NCBI GenBank assembly: GCA_028583405.1
Contig: CM053243.1
Span: 38,001,998 to 38,065,997, forward strand
Reading direction: 5' to 3'
Source: Pogonophryne albipinna
Taxonomy: Eukaryota; Chordata; Actinopteri; Perciformes; Artedidraconidae
Length of the DNA stretch: 64,000 bases
The notes beneath the pieces were generated by a model. That model did not search any database. It was not told the origin of the DNA and saw only the letters and a program-made list of their open reading frames with translations. Shown here piece after piece: positions 1 through 10,878 of the stretch; within the stretch, counting starts at the first letter, position 1; each line of letters starts with the position of its first letter. The position numbers and the translations under genes were made by a program.

Positions 1-1041
1 ACCCTATCTGATAATAATCCAATGCAGAGGCAATAATGTAATATAATACATTATTTTATATATATTAAAAACCTATATATGTATTTTCATATAGTCTTAT
101 ATATAAAACTGGCCCTTTGAGTGCAGCCATGATGCTGATGTGGCCCGAGATGAAATTGAGTTTGACCCCCCTGCTCTAATCCATTGGTACGCAACCTTTT
201 TCATCATGGACTCCTTTTTTCTAAACTGATGCTACGTGATATATTTTATGGATTTGTGATATTATATTCAATGCTTAACAATAACAGTTGTTAAACAACT
301 GATAACCTTGCAAATGACCACAAAAATACTAGATAACTCAAGGACGTTTTTAGAAAACAAGTGATTTGGGTGAATATTGAGCAGTGTATTTTGCAGAAAG
401 CAACGGGTTTTCTCCATAGGATTTTGGAAAATAGCTGGATATAAGGTCTGTGGAAAACGAACCTTTTAGATAAATGCACGTTTTGTTCAGCCGGATAATA
501 TCCACATGTCTACCCTACTTTTATTATTTTCGAATCATAAATCTAAACGATAGATTTATGATCGATAGATTTATAATTAGCATAAGTTCGTTCAAGATGG
601 CTCACTTCAGTGATAGTGATGACATTGTTGCGAAATTATTAACCAAGTCATTTTCAAGATTGAGTTACAATGATAAACTGGAGTGGCAAAGGATCAGCTG
701 CATGACCCGCAAGTGCGTCATCCAAAAGGACAGGAGGATGGACTTTGTGTTTAAGTGATTTGATCATCAAAGGTAGGCCTAAGTCATTTTCAATGCGGAC
801 CGCCGTGCCGACTTAATTCATTTGTAATTGTTACTTGGCTGTGGGTGCCCTGTCAAGATAGGTGTTTATATAAATGGTGTTGTTTTGTGTGGTAGAGGGT
901 CGCTGTCATTGATGCGTTTTGCACCCCGGGCCGCTGTTTTGATATTCCGCTGAAGTATACGCTGTGACTTAATATCTCTTCTTTTTTTTCGAGGGAAGGG
1001 GGTTCAGAGGGCCTAGGTATAAAAGTCACGGCTCGCCACTG
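1..1041 (+). mobile_element. hAT element, 3' part (enters from the left edge)
   Basis: The segment ends at 1041 with CACGGCTCGCCACTG, the inverted form of the hAT-like end CAGTGGCGAGCCGTG. Bases from about 400 to 1041 are closely similar to 57110-57427, the right end of a complete hAT element in this window. Near 150-176 is the end of a small nested MITE (GAGTTTGAC followed by CCTGCTCTAA), similar to the MITE at 56705-57107. The left end lies outside the window, so its target duplication cannot be checked. Confidence 0.75.
597..758 (+). pseudogene. hAT transposase N-terminal remnant
   Basis: A 53-codon ORF starts MAHFSDSDDIVAKLL and continues with FSRLSYNDKLE. This resembles the N-terminus of fish hAT-type (zinc finger MYM-type protein 1-like) transposases. 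It stops long before any TTF zinc finger or RNase H-like catalytic core. The same start (MAHFSDSDDIV) recurs at 57296 inside the second copy of the element, where the reading frame is also lost. It is a remnant and not a working transposase. Confidence 0.5.
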
Positions 1042-1231
1042 GTCTACAACTTTTCAATAAGAAGTTACAGATTTTTGAAATAGTTGCAGATTTTGCTTCT
1101 TTTTTTTTTTAATTAAAAAACCCTTTTTCAGACTCAGAAAAGGACATTGAATCGAATGGGCTAGGTCTCGGACTCTAATGTTGTTGTTTTTTGTTTTGTC
1201 TTTTATCAAAATATATCTATTCCGACTTGGG

Positions 1232-1478
1232 ATCGGCCTTTCGGATATGTCGTACAGCTCATCAAGGCGCACGCGTGGATGCCCTTGGTGTCCCGGTCCG
1301 ATATTCCTACGAGAAGTTTGTTTTTCAAAGTTTTCATTCAGTATGGCCTCAAGGTCTTACCCTCTGTGAGGCTCCCTGAAAGTGCAGGACTCTGGGTGGG
1401 AGTGTCGTACGAGAAAGGCGAAGACATCCACGTGTGCGTCTTGGCGAGCTGTACAACATATCCGAAAGGCGGATTCTA
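1232..1478. repeat. Inverted repeat, about 55-bp arms and 140-bp spacer
   Basis: The left arm (about 1232-1286) and right arm (about 1424-1478) are reverse complements at roughly 90% of positions. Both contain CCTTTCGGATATGT and ACGTGGATG or GCGTGGATG cores. Most differences are C/T or G/A, as expected of CpG decay. Read outward from the hairpin, both arms encode nearly the same peptide, HPRVRL followed by ELY.ISER. I could not assign it to a family. Confidence 0.6.
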
Positions 1479-1739
1479 AAAACCTATCGTTGTGGAGTTA
1501 GAACGATTTATTGCACTGTAAGACCGAACAGTACAAGCTTCTTGAAGAATATGGGTTGTTTTAACCCAAACATTTATAAAAGTTAATTCACCGCTAATTT
1601 TCTGATGACTATGAACTGATTTGTAATATTGTGTATACAGTATTCATCCACTTTGGGTCATATTGGGGATTGTACTCAAATATTTTTACTGAATCTGTCT
1701 GACGTCATCACGTATGTGCTCCGCCCCCGACGTGCCTCA

Positions 1740-1872
1740 CTGCTCTCATCCATGCGTTCATTTGAGTCCGCCATTATAGCTCCTCTCGGATGAAATCACT
1801 CAAACTTTCAGAAGTATACTTTGCCCACCGTGCTCTCGAGTCTCACTGCCGGAATTTGACCGCGCTACTCTG
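1740..1872 (+). other. Candidate non-coding first exon and promoter region
   Basis: A CpG-containing stretch with CCGCC and CCCCGACG motifs ends at a good splice donor (CTCTG|gtaagt at 1872/1873). It lies upstream of the SAMD3-like exons beginning at 2504, so it could be their 5' untranslated exon. No TATA box is obvious. The assignment rests only on the donor site and position. Confidence 0.3.
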
Positions 1873-2107
1873 GTAAGTTACGTCTTGCCTTTGCACAGTA
1901 TTTAAATTATGTTTTATTAATTTCTGCATCTAATGCACTTTGTGTCGCATGGTGTTTGATTTGAGCTCTTGTTAGCTAGCCTAGATTTAATATCTGCCTC
2001 ACTTGAAAAATGATTTAAACGTGTAAGACAGTATTTTATATTGCTTTAAGTTATATCTCAAAGTGGAACGTTTGTGTTGCAAAAGTTCTCTGGAAAATTC
2101 GAACCGC

Positions 2108-2421
2108 AAATGGCGGCAGTTTTTTTTCTTCTTTTTTGTTACTGCATGCATGTCTGAGCATATTTTATTAACTTAGAGGCATAGAGGATTTACGTTCATT
2201 TTATCCATGTTTGTAAAAGCAAGCTAACTTGAAATACTAGACTATTCATTTTACAATGGGTTTCAAGTTAGCTTGCTTTTACAAAACATGCAGAACGCAC
2301 GGTTGTGGCACAACGTTAGTGGATAAAATTAACGTAAATCCTCTATGCCTCTAAAAGTTAATAAAACCTGCCCAGACATCCATGCGGTAACAAAAGAAGA
2401 AAGCGCGCCGCCTGCTGCCAT
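2108..2421. repeat. Fold-back (palindromic) element, about 310 bp
   Basis: The left arm (about 2108-2240) and right arm (about 2263-2421) are inverted copies. The shared blocks include CAAGCTAACTTGAAA, AGGCATAGAGGATTTACGTT and TTTTATTAACTT, around a loop of about 22 bases. The right arm has an extra block of about 30 bases (near 2290-2320). It sits in the presumed first intron of the SAMD3-like gene and looks like a fold-back MITE. No protein-coding potential was seen. Confidence 0.8.
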
Positions 2422-2503
2422 TTTATGCTCGAAAATAGTGTTTCTCTGATCATTTTGTGAAAACTTTGCAACCCAGCTAACCTTCAATGTTTTTTCTCTT
2501 TAG

Positions 2504-3542
2504 GCTGAAACTGAAGCAACTGGCAGATAAAGGGCTTCTTCAACCTGGTAAGCCTTGCAGTGGAGAAACTAACGCGCTTGGGTGGGGGGGGGTGCTAGTG
2601 GAGCCTCGCAGCAGCGAAACTGTGGTGCGCTTACACTCTAGGTGCGCCGCGTTTGGGGGGGGGGGGGGGGGGGGTGGTGCTAGTGTGTGTTTAGATGAGA
2701 GATAAAAACCATCCCTTGATTGCAAAGTTAATGCAGACTACCTTTGCCCTGCGGCGCAATGAGATCATCAATGATGAGCTACCTGTTGGAGAGATCCTGG
2801 AACGCTGGCCTGCCTTGACAATGGAGTCACAGGTGAACATATTTGAGATATTACAACTATATAATAATTTTGTGTGCCTTAGTCACTGATAACTTTGGCA
2901 TGTTTACTCAGATTTAGCATGTCATGTTTCTGTTTATCTCTGCTGCCTTCAGTCCACATATACATTGTACTGTGAATTAAATAGTCATTTTATATTTGTG
3001 CAGAGTTTCACAGGATAACGAACCTCAACCTGAAGAACCACTTTTACTTGGAGTTGGATCGGCATGCTGTTGAGCTTGTTCAGGAAGAAGGCGGCACGCA
3101 AAGGCGAAGTGTCTGAAGTTCAGCTCTTCACCGCCTATGACCTCCAGGTGAGTCGGTTAAGCCTCTTGGTGTTTTATTATCATACTAGAGTGGATTTTCT
3201 GTGTGTGTGTTGGGGGGCAGAGGGTCAGCCTGATAGATTTAGATTTATTATTAAGATACTTGTGTTTGGGGAGGGAACAGCAGTGTTAATGTTATTGCAC
3301 CTTGTTGTTGTGCTAATGAGATACAGGTGGGATCGCAGACGCCGCAATTGCTTCAAAATGGTAATCTCTTCAGTCATGGAAGAGCCCTTGTGATATAAAT
3401 TGTTGTGTGGCTATGCTGTTTAGCATCTAAAGTAAAACAAAGATATGTTTTCGCACTCAAGGATCAAGGTGACGTCCATAGCCGACGTGCTGCTCTCCTC
3501 CCTGCCTGGATTTCTGCATGAGGATGACTGAGGCTGTGGCAT
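2504..3542 (+). pseudogene. SAMD3-like family gene, probably decayed
   Basis: Four consecutive exon-like segments have good splice sites: 2504-2547, 2695-2832, 3004-3147 and 3462-3542. The second encodes MRDKNHPLIAKLMQ followed by FALRRNEI and ERWPAL, which I recognise from a multicopy fish family annotated as sterile-alpha-motif domain-containing 3-like. The third encodes LELDRHAVEL but must change frame near 3080 to continue into LFRKKAARKG, and the fourth ends with PGFLHEDD and a stop. The frame break, and a poly-G tract (2655-2674) beside the acceptor of the second exon, suggest decay. No SAM domain is visible here, and the biochemical role of the family is not established. Confidence 0.4.
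2655..2674. repeat. Poly-G tract (20 G)
   Basis: An uninterrupted run of about 20 G lies about 20 bases upstream of a splice acceptor at 2693/2694. A shorter G-run sits in a related sequence at about 2583-2590. Both belong to a local partial duplication sharing GGTGCTAGTG and GGTGCGC motifs. Confidence 0.9.
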
Positions 3543-3607
3543 GTAAGTCAGCATAATAACTGTTTTGAATGTATGTGACAGATCATCAACAAATATAGTT
3601 TATCTTA

Positions 3608-3663
3608 TAAATACACATGCGCACACATGCACACACAGACACACAGACACACACATATAGACA

Positions 3664-3741
<78 letters not shown>

Positions 3742-3880
3742 AACAGACACACATACATACAAACAGACACACACATGCACACACATAGATACACATACAC
3801 ACAGGCACATACACACACAGATACACACACATACAGGCACACACATACACAAACTTACACACATACACACACATAGACAC
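3608..3880. repeat. (AC)n microsatellite and AC-rich variant array
   Basis: A pure (AC)n core occupies about 3667-3738. It is flanked on both sides by interrupted repeats of the type ACACAT, ACACAG and ATACAC. Long minus-strand reading frames rich in Cys and Val across it are an artefact of the dinucleotide repeat. Confidence 0.95.
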
Positions 3881-3948
3881 ATTTCCTTACATGGGAGGTT
3901 ACAATAGTGTCATATGCTAATAACTTTATTTCCTACTGTGTGTTTCAG

Positions 3949-4308
3949 CTGGGATGTCAGGATTTGGTGCTGCCCATTACCACCAGCTCCAGGCCCCACA
4001 GCTACAGGCCCCACAGCGAGCAAGTACAAGTACTGGTATGATGCCCTACTCTTTCACTACACTAACGTTTTGAGAGACGGGGACACAGAACTCAATGAAT
4101 ACTATTTGACATATGTATGACTTACAATTCAGATTTTTGTTCAGACATCCTGTGGTAGTTGACAACAATATGCTGGAACATCAGGTTATGTTGCTACCCA
4201 AAGTATAGTGAAATATAACTAATGATTTTGTTTCTACAGGGATATCGGGAATGGGATACGGCTCGGTGCAATACACCCCCCTTGGACCCCCACAACGTGC
4301 ACAAAATG
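3949..4308 (+). other. Two in-phase exons encoding Gly/Gln/Pro-rich repeats
   Basis: The exons 3949-4035 (87 bp) and 4240-4308 (69 bp) each have a clear acceptor (tttcag, ctacag) and a gtatg donor. Both are phase-compatible, so splicing keeps one open frame. The peptides start GMSGFGAAHYHQLQ and GISGMGYGSVQY, two versions of one repeat rich in G, Q and P. No known domain is recognised. They may be 3' exons of the SAMD3-like gene or of a separate gene. No later exon was found before 5800. Confidence 0.4.
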
Positions 4309-4593
4309 GTATGCCATTGTATTCCTCACTAATGAACCCAATTTACTACTAAAATGTAAAGTAATATCTTTGTAGACAAATCAAATCACACTAGTCGTGT
4401 TTTTTGTGTAAATGTTACAGCATTTGTTTTTCCCTCCTCTAGACTTCTTTAGAGGAAACTGCCACCAGTTTGATTCACTCATATTTTGCTATCTGGGTAC
4501 CTTCATTTACATACCACATTACCATAAACGACTGATTATATAATGGAAAGATTAGTCAACCAGATAGCTCTTACACAACAATCAAACTGAAAC

Positions 4594-4655
4594 ACTGATG
4601 ACATGTTACCTACACAAAGTCATGTTTGTGTAGGTACAGTAACATGTCATCAGTC
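4594..4655. repeat. Perfect-core palindrome
   Basis: TGATGACATGTTACCTACAC is followed after a few bases by its inverted copy (GTGTAGGTA, then ACATGTCATCA). The arms are about 23 bases around a 4-5 base loop, with a short insertion in one arm. It could form a hairpin or be a small fold-back element. Confidence 0.75.
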
Positions 4656-5802
4656 AGACTGCAAGGCAGATATCTGTCATTACCTACCCGACACCGTCAC
4701 ATTTGCTTTGTCACTTGACCTTTGTTTTCACATTGCTTCCCGCTTCAGGGGCTTTTAGTCCTTTTTCTCAAAGGCTTGAATTGTCATAACATACTGTGGA
4801 ACTTTCCAATAAGCTCTTGAACTAAAAGAAGTACAAACAGGTTTGCCTGGAAAGAAGAATGTTTTTGCTGTCATAGTATCTAGGTAAGAGGGCTTTGTAT
4901 GGTGAAGAGACTATGACACTCAGAAAAACAGAAGTCAAAAATGTCTGTCCAAAGAAAGAAATCACATACTGTAATATGGCTACAAAACAATCGACGTTCG
5001 CGTCTTCAACCCATGACTTAAATCTGTTATTTTCGTTCAAAATCAGATCAAATTGGCTGAACTCTACCATGTCTCGTCCTGGGAGTTGGTCACTGAAAAC
5101 AATCCAAATGTTGATCCTAACCAGTGGCGACTCGTCATTAGGGGCAAAAAAATAATCACCAGTGGCATGGCTGGCATACCCACCAAACGTCATCTCATAA
5201 TTCAGAGCTGATTGGCTGTAAACATGTGTGCCGCGAAAAGTGTAGTTGTGAAGAGGAGACAAGAGAGAGCAGCTTATAGCGATTCAAATCAGTAAAACGG
5301 AAAGAAAATGAATGAAGTTGACCATCTACTTCAGCTTGGCAAGTTCATTTTATGTCATATATTTTGTTAATCTTCTGTGTTTTGCCTATAAGCTATTGCT
5401 CTACTGGATCGATTGATATTGTGACACGGTATTGTTTACATGGCCCACCAGTGCAGAAATACCCGGATGTTGACAAGCAAGCCTCTATCACAACTTTTGG
5501 TTCACTATAACACACATTTGTGTGGAGAATACGAAGATTTGTTCAGTTCTTATCAAGCAAATGTATATGTACTACGTATGTTACTAAAGAGGTTTTAGAT
5601 TGGCCAGTGTCCATGTGAAGTTATCGTCATCTCTCGGCGTGAAAACAGTATTTCCCGTGTCTGCGTTTTCATAGTAACAGCTCTCGCTGCCGGAAATGAG
5701 TATTCTCGTCATTGTCCAACACATTCTCACTCCCAACTCGTCAACTTGCAGGTTTCATATTTGTATTTTGTGCCTCTACTGTGGCTTGTTTTCATGCTTT
5801 AA
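4656..5802. other. No recognised gene; possible hAT-end motif
   Basis: No splice-consistent coding exon was found. A 146-codon minus-strand reading frame (4822-5262) has no recognisable domain. CAGTGGCGACTCGTCA near 5122 resembles the end of a fish hAT-type MITE, but no partner end was found. Treated as intergenic or old repeat sequence. Confidence 0.4.
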
Positions 5803-6639
5803 CCCTTATATGTTGTTCGGGTCTGTGGGACCCGTTTTCATTATTTATCTAAAGAAAAATGATATGATCAATTGTTTTTTCAAACTCACACTCAATGGCC
5901 TTGGCTCATTTTCTGTGAAGAACATATATCAGAACACATTTTCAATGACCACCCACTGTACAGCCCCCCTACACATTAATATTACATACAGGATGTTCGG
6001 GTCCACTGGACCCGGGGCTAACAAAAGTGTGGAAATTGTAGGTCCTGTACCTACACTCGGTCCTCCTCCTGTCTGGGCCTTCGGTCCTCCTCCTGTCTGG
6101 GCCTTCTGTCTGTGTGTGTGTCTACTCGTTTTGCAGGTTGTTTCATTTTGCATCGTCACCCATGAAGAGCCTCCCCTCACATTCTTTCTGTGACTTTTGT
6201 GTTTCTGTCCCTGCCATTCCCGCACAAGGTTGCAACATTGTTGATAAATTCAAGCACGGACACCTGTCTGCTCTCACATTATCGCATTATGTCTTGCGGG
6301 AATCAATCTTTATATTTTTCACATTCTATCCCAGCTGCAAATTTGGGGGCGGGACACAATAAATAAAGCTTCGCCAGTTTGGGTCCTTATCACAACTGAT
6401 CAAGATGGCCAAAAGATTCTCTGTTGCCTTGCAAATGATTTTGGAAGAGAGAGAACCATTTGATGATGATGTAGAGGAAGAGGTTTCAGAACGTGAGGAT
6501 CACGTTTCTGAGAATTCTGAGTCTGACAGTGACTTTGAAGAAGAGGATGAGATTGAGCATCAGCTAGTTACAAAGAAAAGACGAGCCACAGGACCAGCCG
6601 GTCAGTGGGCAAAAAAACAAGTAGCACTTTAATTCATTA
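5803..6639 (+). mobile_element. PiggyBac-like transposon, 5' part
   Basis: The element begins right after TTAA (5799-5802) with CCCTTATATGTTGTTCGGGT, a start and target site typical of piggyBac. Subterminal palindromes of the form TCGGGTC-N-GGACCCG occur near 5818 and 5997. A 24-bp unit is tandemly duplicated at about 6060-6109. The body stops where a mariner derivative inserts at TA 6638-6639, and no right end was found. Confidence 0.65.
6405..6632 (+). pseudogene. PiggyBac transposase N-terminal fragment
   Basis: The 75-codon frame starts MAKRFSVALQMILEEREP and continues with a long acidic stretch (DDDVEEEVSER and similar). This is the usual start of fish PGBD-type transposases. The catalytic DDBD core and the C-terminal zinc-binding domain are absent. 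The frame ends at TAA 6630-6632, seven bases before the mariner insertion. Confidence 0.6.
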
Positions 6640-7863
6640 CAGTTTTTTTGATTGCTAACACACATTTTTTTTTTAATTGCTCAGTTTCTCAGAACCCTAA
6701 ACACAATTCACAAAGCCACACACCCAAAGTGCAAAACTCCTAATTTCTCCTGCTAAGTGAAGAACTGCACTCAAAACTACATAAACACTTTCCAAATGCA
6801 AACTTTAGCACCAAATATAACACACTTCATTCATAATACTAGATTGATTGACCACCCAACTTCACACTGCTGAGCATACTCTAAAGCACTTTCATCTGTT
6901 ATGGGCTATGCTCTGTACATAGAGGTTTCTGCAGAGAAAGATTGCTTGAGTTTACAGAAATACAGTAAATGATGAAATACAAATGAGTTGTTGAAAAAAA
7001 ATCACATTTTATTCAAAGATAACATTGTGCAACCTGCATCTCAGCACATAGCTACTATGCTTCGGATCTCTCTAAGTGTGATGACATTGTTTGCCAAAAC
7101 ACAGTTTGTAGCTGCTGCTTCCTGCCTCATTGGAAATCCTTAGCCTTCCACCTCTTTGTTTCTCAGTCCTTCAGATAAACAACAAAGATATAGTGGTCGG
7201 TCAGTTTCTGTGTTGCATAAAAGTAAGTTACCACAGTACATTGTGCAGGATTTTTGTACAGTTATAGAATGCAACATGCCAACAATTCAATTACAGTAAT
7301 GAAGTAAATACGTTTCACACAACAGATATAAGCACTGATATATCATGAATTATGCAGAGCTAAAACTAACTAACCTGTTTTCAAGTCTAAGTGTCCGGAT
7401 TACAGAGGTAACAGTACATCGGCTTAGATTAGGCTGAACCCTCTGTCCAGCCTCTCTCATCGTCACACCATGGTTGATAACATTTCATTTAATTAGAGAG
7501 TACTCTTCTTTGTACACGTCCTCTCCCTCCAGCTCTACCTCTACCTCTCGTTCTTCCTCCTCTCACTCTCACCCCACCTCTTCCTCTCACTCTCAGCCCA
7601 GTTCTTACTCTTGCTCTTGCATCCATGTTGGCTTCCATTGTTGCTGTAAGAAAGTTCTCACCTGTGGTCTTTTTATAGTGCTAACATCCTGATTGATGTG
7701 CCAACAATTATGCTACCAGGTGTTTGGTCAGGTGGAACGTGTTTCTTGATCATTGGTCCATGTGTGAGGCATTTTGAATATCAGTGTTTTAAACCAGCTA
7801 ACACGTGACTTTATGTCAGATTCCTGTGTCTTACGTGGAGAAACGTGTGCAGTGGTTTGCAGT
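6640..7863 (-). mobile_element. Mariner-family deletion derivative, copy 1
   Basis: It starts at a TA dinucleotide with CAGTTTTTTTGATTGCTAAC, a diverged form of the family end CAGTTTTTCTCGATTGCTAA. On the minus strand, from about 7640 downward, it encodes the family's Arg/Gly-rich leader. About 7394-7480 encodes a helix-turn-helix remnant, NHGVTMREAGQRVQPNLSR. The opposite end is missing: sequence stops at GTGGTTTGCA near 7863, where another repeat begins. Confidence 0.75.
7394..7482 (-). pseudogene. Mariner/IS630-like transposase HTH remnant
   Basis: Reading the minus strand gives NHGVTMREAGQRVQPNLSR, then a stop soon after RTLRLENR. This corresponds to the paired helix-turn-helix DNA-binding region of IS630/Tc1/mariner transposases. 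The DDE/D catalytic domain is absent. An almost identical block is at about 30612-30700 in another copy. Confidence 0.6.
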
Positions 7864-7910
7864 AGTGTTAATTTCGTCAGCTATTTTTTAATTTAGTTTT
7901 AGTCTTACGA
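7864..7910. repeat. TAGTCGACTAAAA-type repeat, left fragment
   Basis: TTAATTTAGTTTTAGTC matches the A/T-rich repeat that resumes at about 25753-25940 with TTTTAGTTTTAGTCATATTT. The two pieces look like one repeat split by the nested insertions between them. Confidence 0.5.
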
Positions 7911-8473
7911 TCTCACTAGGGATGAGGAAGGCAACACACACCAGAATAGAATTGGTAATAATTATAATAGGGTTTAATGAATAACAACAAAAAGGTGTAC
8001 AACAAAATAAGAACAAAAGTAGCCTAAGCCAAACAAAGGAGCCAAAAGGGAGCAGGCTACTGCTAAATAACAGAAGGAGGACTCTAAAGGTGAGCCTAAT
8101 AACACAGCTGTGATTCCTAACAATCACCACTAATTGAAGGAAGCTGCGGGGGAATGCAGCTAACAAAGGGGAAACTACACACACTACTCTAAACACATAT
8201 CAACACGCTACTTTGCACATATGTCATCACGCTAACACTAAACACGGATCACACAAGTTCTAACAAGTCTAACATGTCCACGACACAGGAGCAAAATGAG
8301 TGAAGCATCTGATCGCAGCAGAGCCTCCAGAGTGATTGCTGTCCCCAGGCTTTGTAGTGTCATCTCCGGCAGGTGTGCGCTGGGATGGCTCGGGACTGGA
8401 GCTCGTCGGGCCCGGCATGCTCCAATCAGTGTCCTCGGAGGCGGACCAGGAGATGGCAGCCAATGACGTTGGG
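7911..8473 (-). mobile_element. Probable solo LTR, main part (continues at 25687-25752)
   Basis: Joining 25752-25687 to 8473-7911 on the minus strand gives a block of about 630 bp. It starts TGTGACGGCTGTC and carries ATTAAA near its far end, as in a gypsy-type LTR. The sequence CTTA flanks both sides (7911-7914 side and 25753-25756), a possible short target duplication. The end does not clearly finish in CA, and no internal retroviral sequence is attached. It could be another repeat type. Confidence 0.4.
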
Positions 8474-8953
8474 CAGGGACGTGCACAGACATTTGGAGGG
8501 GCTATTGCTCTAAACTGGAAAAAGGGCCTTCCCCCGAAAAAAAACACAAGACCTTTTGAAAATGTTAACTTGTTTTTAATGTAAAAGAAACCAAACGATT
8601 TTACAACAACTAAATTGAACAGTAATTCACATCTCATAACAAAATAAGCTAAGGCGACTTGCATTCGTTGACTTGATTTTAAAAATGTTTTGCGGTCCAT
8701 ATCTCATTAAAATATCTAATGTTAGAAACTATTAAAGACAAAATGGGGACAATTCTGTTCTAATGTAGTTTGACCATTGTAACTGCTGTGCAGGACATAC
8801 TGATAAAATAGGGCCTTTAACTAATTACCTTAAAAAAACTCACTAATTAATGAAACCAGTTCAATACGCATTATTCTTATTCTTATCATTCTTTATGAGC
8901 GCAGTGACGGTAAGGTATCTAATTACTTATTTATTTAGTATTCCATAACTTAA

Positions 8954-9674
8954 AGGTCCCATGTCATGGCCATTTCCACTGATCATAATTCCATTGTTGA
9001 GGTCTACTAGAATAGATTTATATTGTGCAATTTTCCAAACTCACATTGGTTTCTCATACAGCATCTCTGTAAACTACGTGTATTCACTGAATTTCACTCT
9101 CTGCCTTTAACGGCTCCGTGGAGGTGTTGTTTCCTTGTTTAGCGATACACAGCGAAACACAGCCAAACTCATCCTGAGCACACACAAAGTCACAGCCGAA
9201 GTAAAAACAATAAGTGTGGCTTGATATTGAGTAAGAAAAAGGTTGATAAACGCTGTGAGAATGGGTCTGCAGAGAGAATTTCGCCGCGATCCCAACTGTC
9301 TGTTATCAGCCTGCAGCCAGGGAGGAGAAATCAGCAGAGCTGCTTGCACTGAGTGTGTGTGTGAGGAAGTCCGTGGATTGGTCAATTTGGACCAATCAGC
9401 GAGGGCTTAACGTAACGGCTCCGCGGACGTAACGGCTCCACGGATTGGTCCATTTCGTTCCGGGTACGGTTGACATCATGCATACCCGGAAGAATCAAAT
9501 GGACAATGACGTATCTCCAACGAGGCGTTTTGGGGAGGTATTTTCTGTTTTTGAGTTTTACTCGCTACAGGGTGTACTTTGAGGGTTTTGACTCTGCACA
9601 CCGTTTACATGCATAAAAACCTTCATAACACACAAGGGGACGGGTACTAACCAGAAAAGCATGACATGGGACCT
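8954..9674 (-). mobile_element. PiggyBac-like MITE, copy A
   Basis: It is flanked by TTAA on both sides (8950-8953 and 9675-9678), with inverted ends AGGTCCCATGTCATG and CATGACATGGGACCT. Internal sequence (for example CTGCAGCCAGGGAGGAGAAA) matches, in opposite orientation, copy B at 20292-21070. It has no coding capacity. The TTAA target and the family's repeated presence point to mobilisation by a piggyBac-type transposase. Confidence 0.85.
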
Positions 9675-10401
9675 TTAATAACAGAGATGGTCAAACTAAA
9701 GTGGTAGAGACATGGCAGAAATCCTACACTGAAGCGGGACATTGAACTGTTCACCCGTGAGAGGGCGATCAAGAAAAGAGAGCGAGCGGCCCCGTTGAGG
9801 GAGTTTACAGATGAAAAGACACAGAAAGACCAACCCAGTCTCATAAAAAAACGTGTAATAACTACGTTGGTCCACAACGTAGGACGATGTATTTCTACAA
9901 AAACGCCTCTGAAATTGTAAGATCCCTACGTTTTTTTTCACCATTCATTCCAATGGCTGGCGTCTATGTCACGTGATCTTCACATTTCTCCCTGCAGAAA
10001 AAAAAAACATGGCCGAACTTCGTTTTATTCTCGGTGTAAAATGCCTATTTTAAAGTTAGTTTGGCCATTAAAATGAGTTTTGATGTCATTTGATGCGAGA
10101 AATATGAGTTGTTATTTCAGATTATGTGTGCAGTGGATGTACATGATCTTTAGTTTGCTAGTTATTACGAAGATTACTTCAGGAAATTGTGACGATACAA
10201 CGTTTTCATTGTTACCAAGGTGGTTGCTAGGGACGCTGCCATCGATATTATTTCTGTTATGTTGTGTAACAGTTTAATGGTGTAATCTTTATTGCTACCC
10301 CCTTCCCCGTCAATGTATAGTGTTGGTCCACAGCGCAAACATATTAGTTTAACAAAATCTGCATCTAAAATTGTGACATCGATACGTTATTTTCCCCTGT
10401 G

Positions 10402-10876
10402 TGTAAGGTTTCAGCGTTAGAGTAGGGAGCTTATGGGGTTGTGTTATTCTGGTGATCTTACGTTTTATTTTGATGTTGGCTCTGTCCTCTCATTACAGGT
10501 GTCGTCACTTCCTGTAGTGGTGTGTCACGGCCAGCTTGATGGTGATCTTCTGGTCTGGATTGGTTACACCTGTGCCTCATTAACCATGGTGTATATGTAG
10601 CCCTATTCTCCTGTTGTCCTTTGTCGGTTCGTCTTTGTCTATGAATCAGGTCCATGTCTATACTTCCACGGCAACCCTTGAGCAAACCATTAGTTTAACC
10701 TAGCGTACTGTTGAGCTACCTAGTAGATCCTAAAAACCCTGCATTACCATTAGTTGAACCTAGCGTACTGTTGAGTTACCTAGTAGATCCTAAAAAACCT
10801 TTTGTACAAATAAAGGACATTCTTGGAAATCAAGAAACGAATCGTGCATCTGAGTCTTTGTGAGTCCTTCGTGTCA
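10402..10876 (+). repeat. 5' LTR of the gypsy element
   Basis: 475 bp. A TATA-like GTATATGTAG lies at 10591-10600, about 30 bases before the inferred transcription start near 10622. An AATAAA signal is near 10808. Within it a unit of about 60 bp (CCATTAGTT to CTAAAAAACC) is tandemly duplicated at about 10687-10800. Confidence 0.95.
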
Positions 10877-10878
10877 GA

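Noticed and set aside
3586..3882. Minus-strand Cys/Val-rich reading frames of 80-98 codons
   Set aside because: They are translations of the AC dinucleotide array in different frames; no gene structure supports them. The same applies to 43877-44380 and 47888-48258.
4822..5262. 146-codon minus-strand ORF
   Set aside because: No recognisable domain, no splice support, and it overlaps a hAT-end-like motif.
10458..10685. 75-codon minus-strand ORF, repeated at 15357-15584
   Set aside because: It lies wholly inside the LTRs and is duplicated with them; no antisense product is known for this element type.
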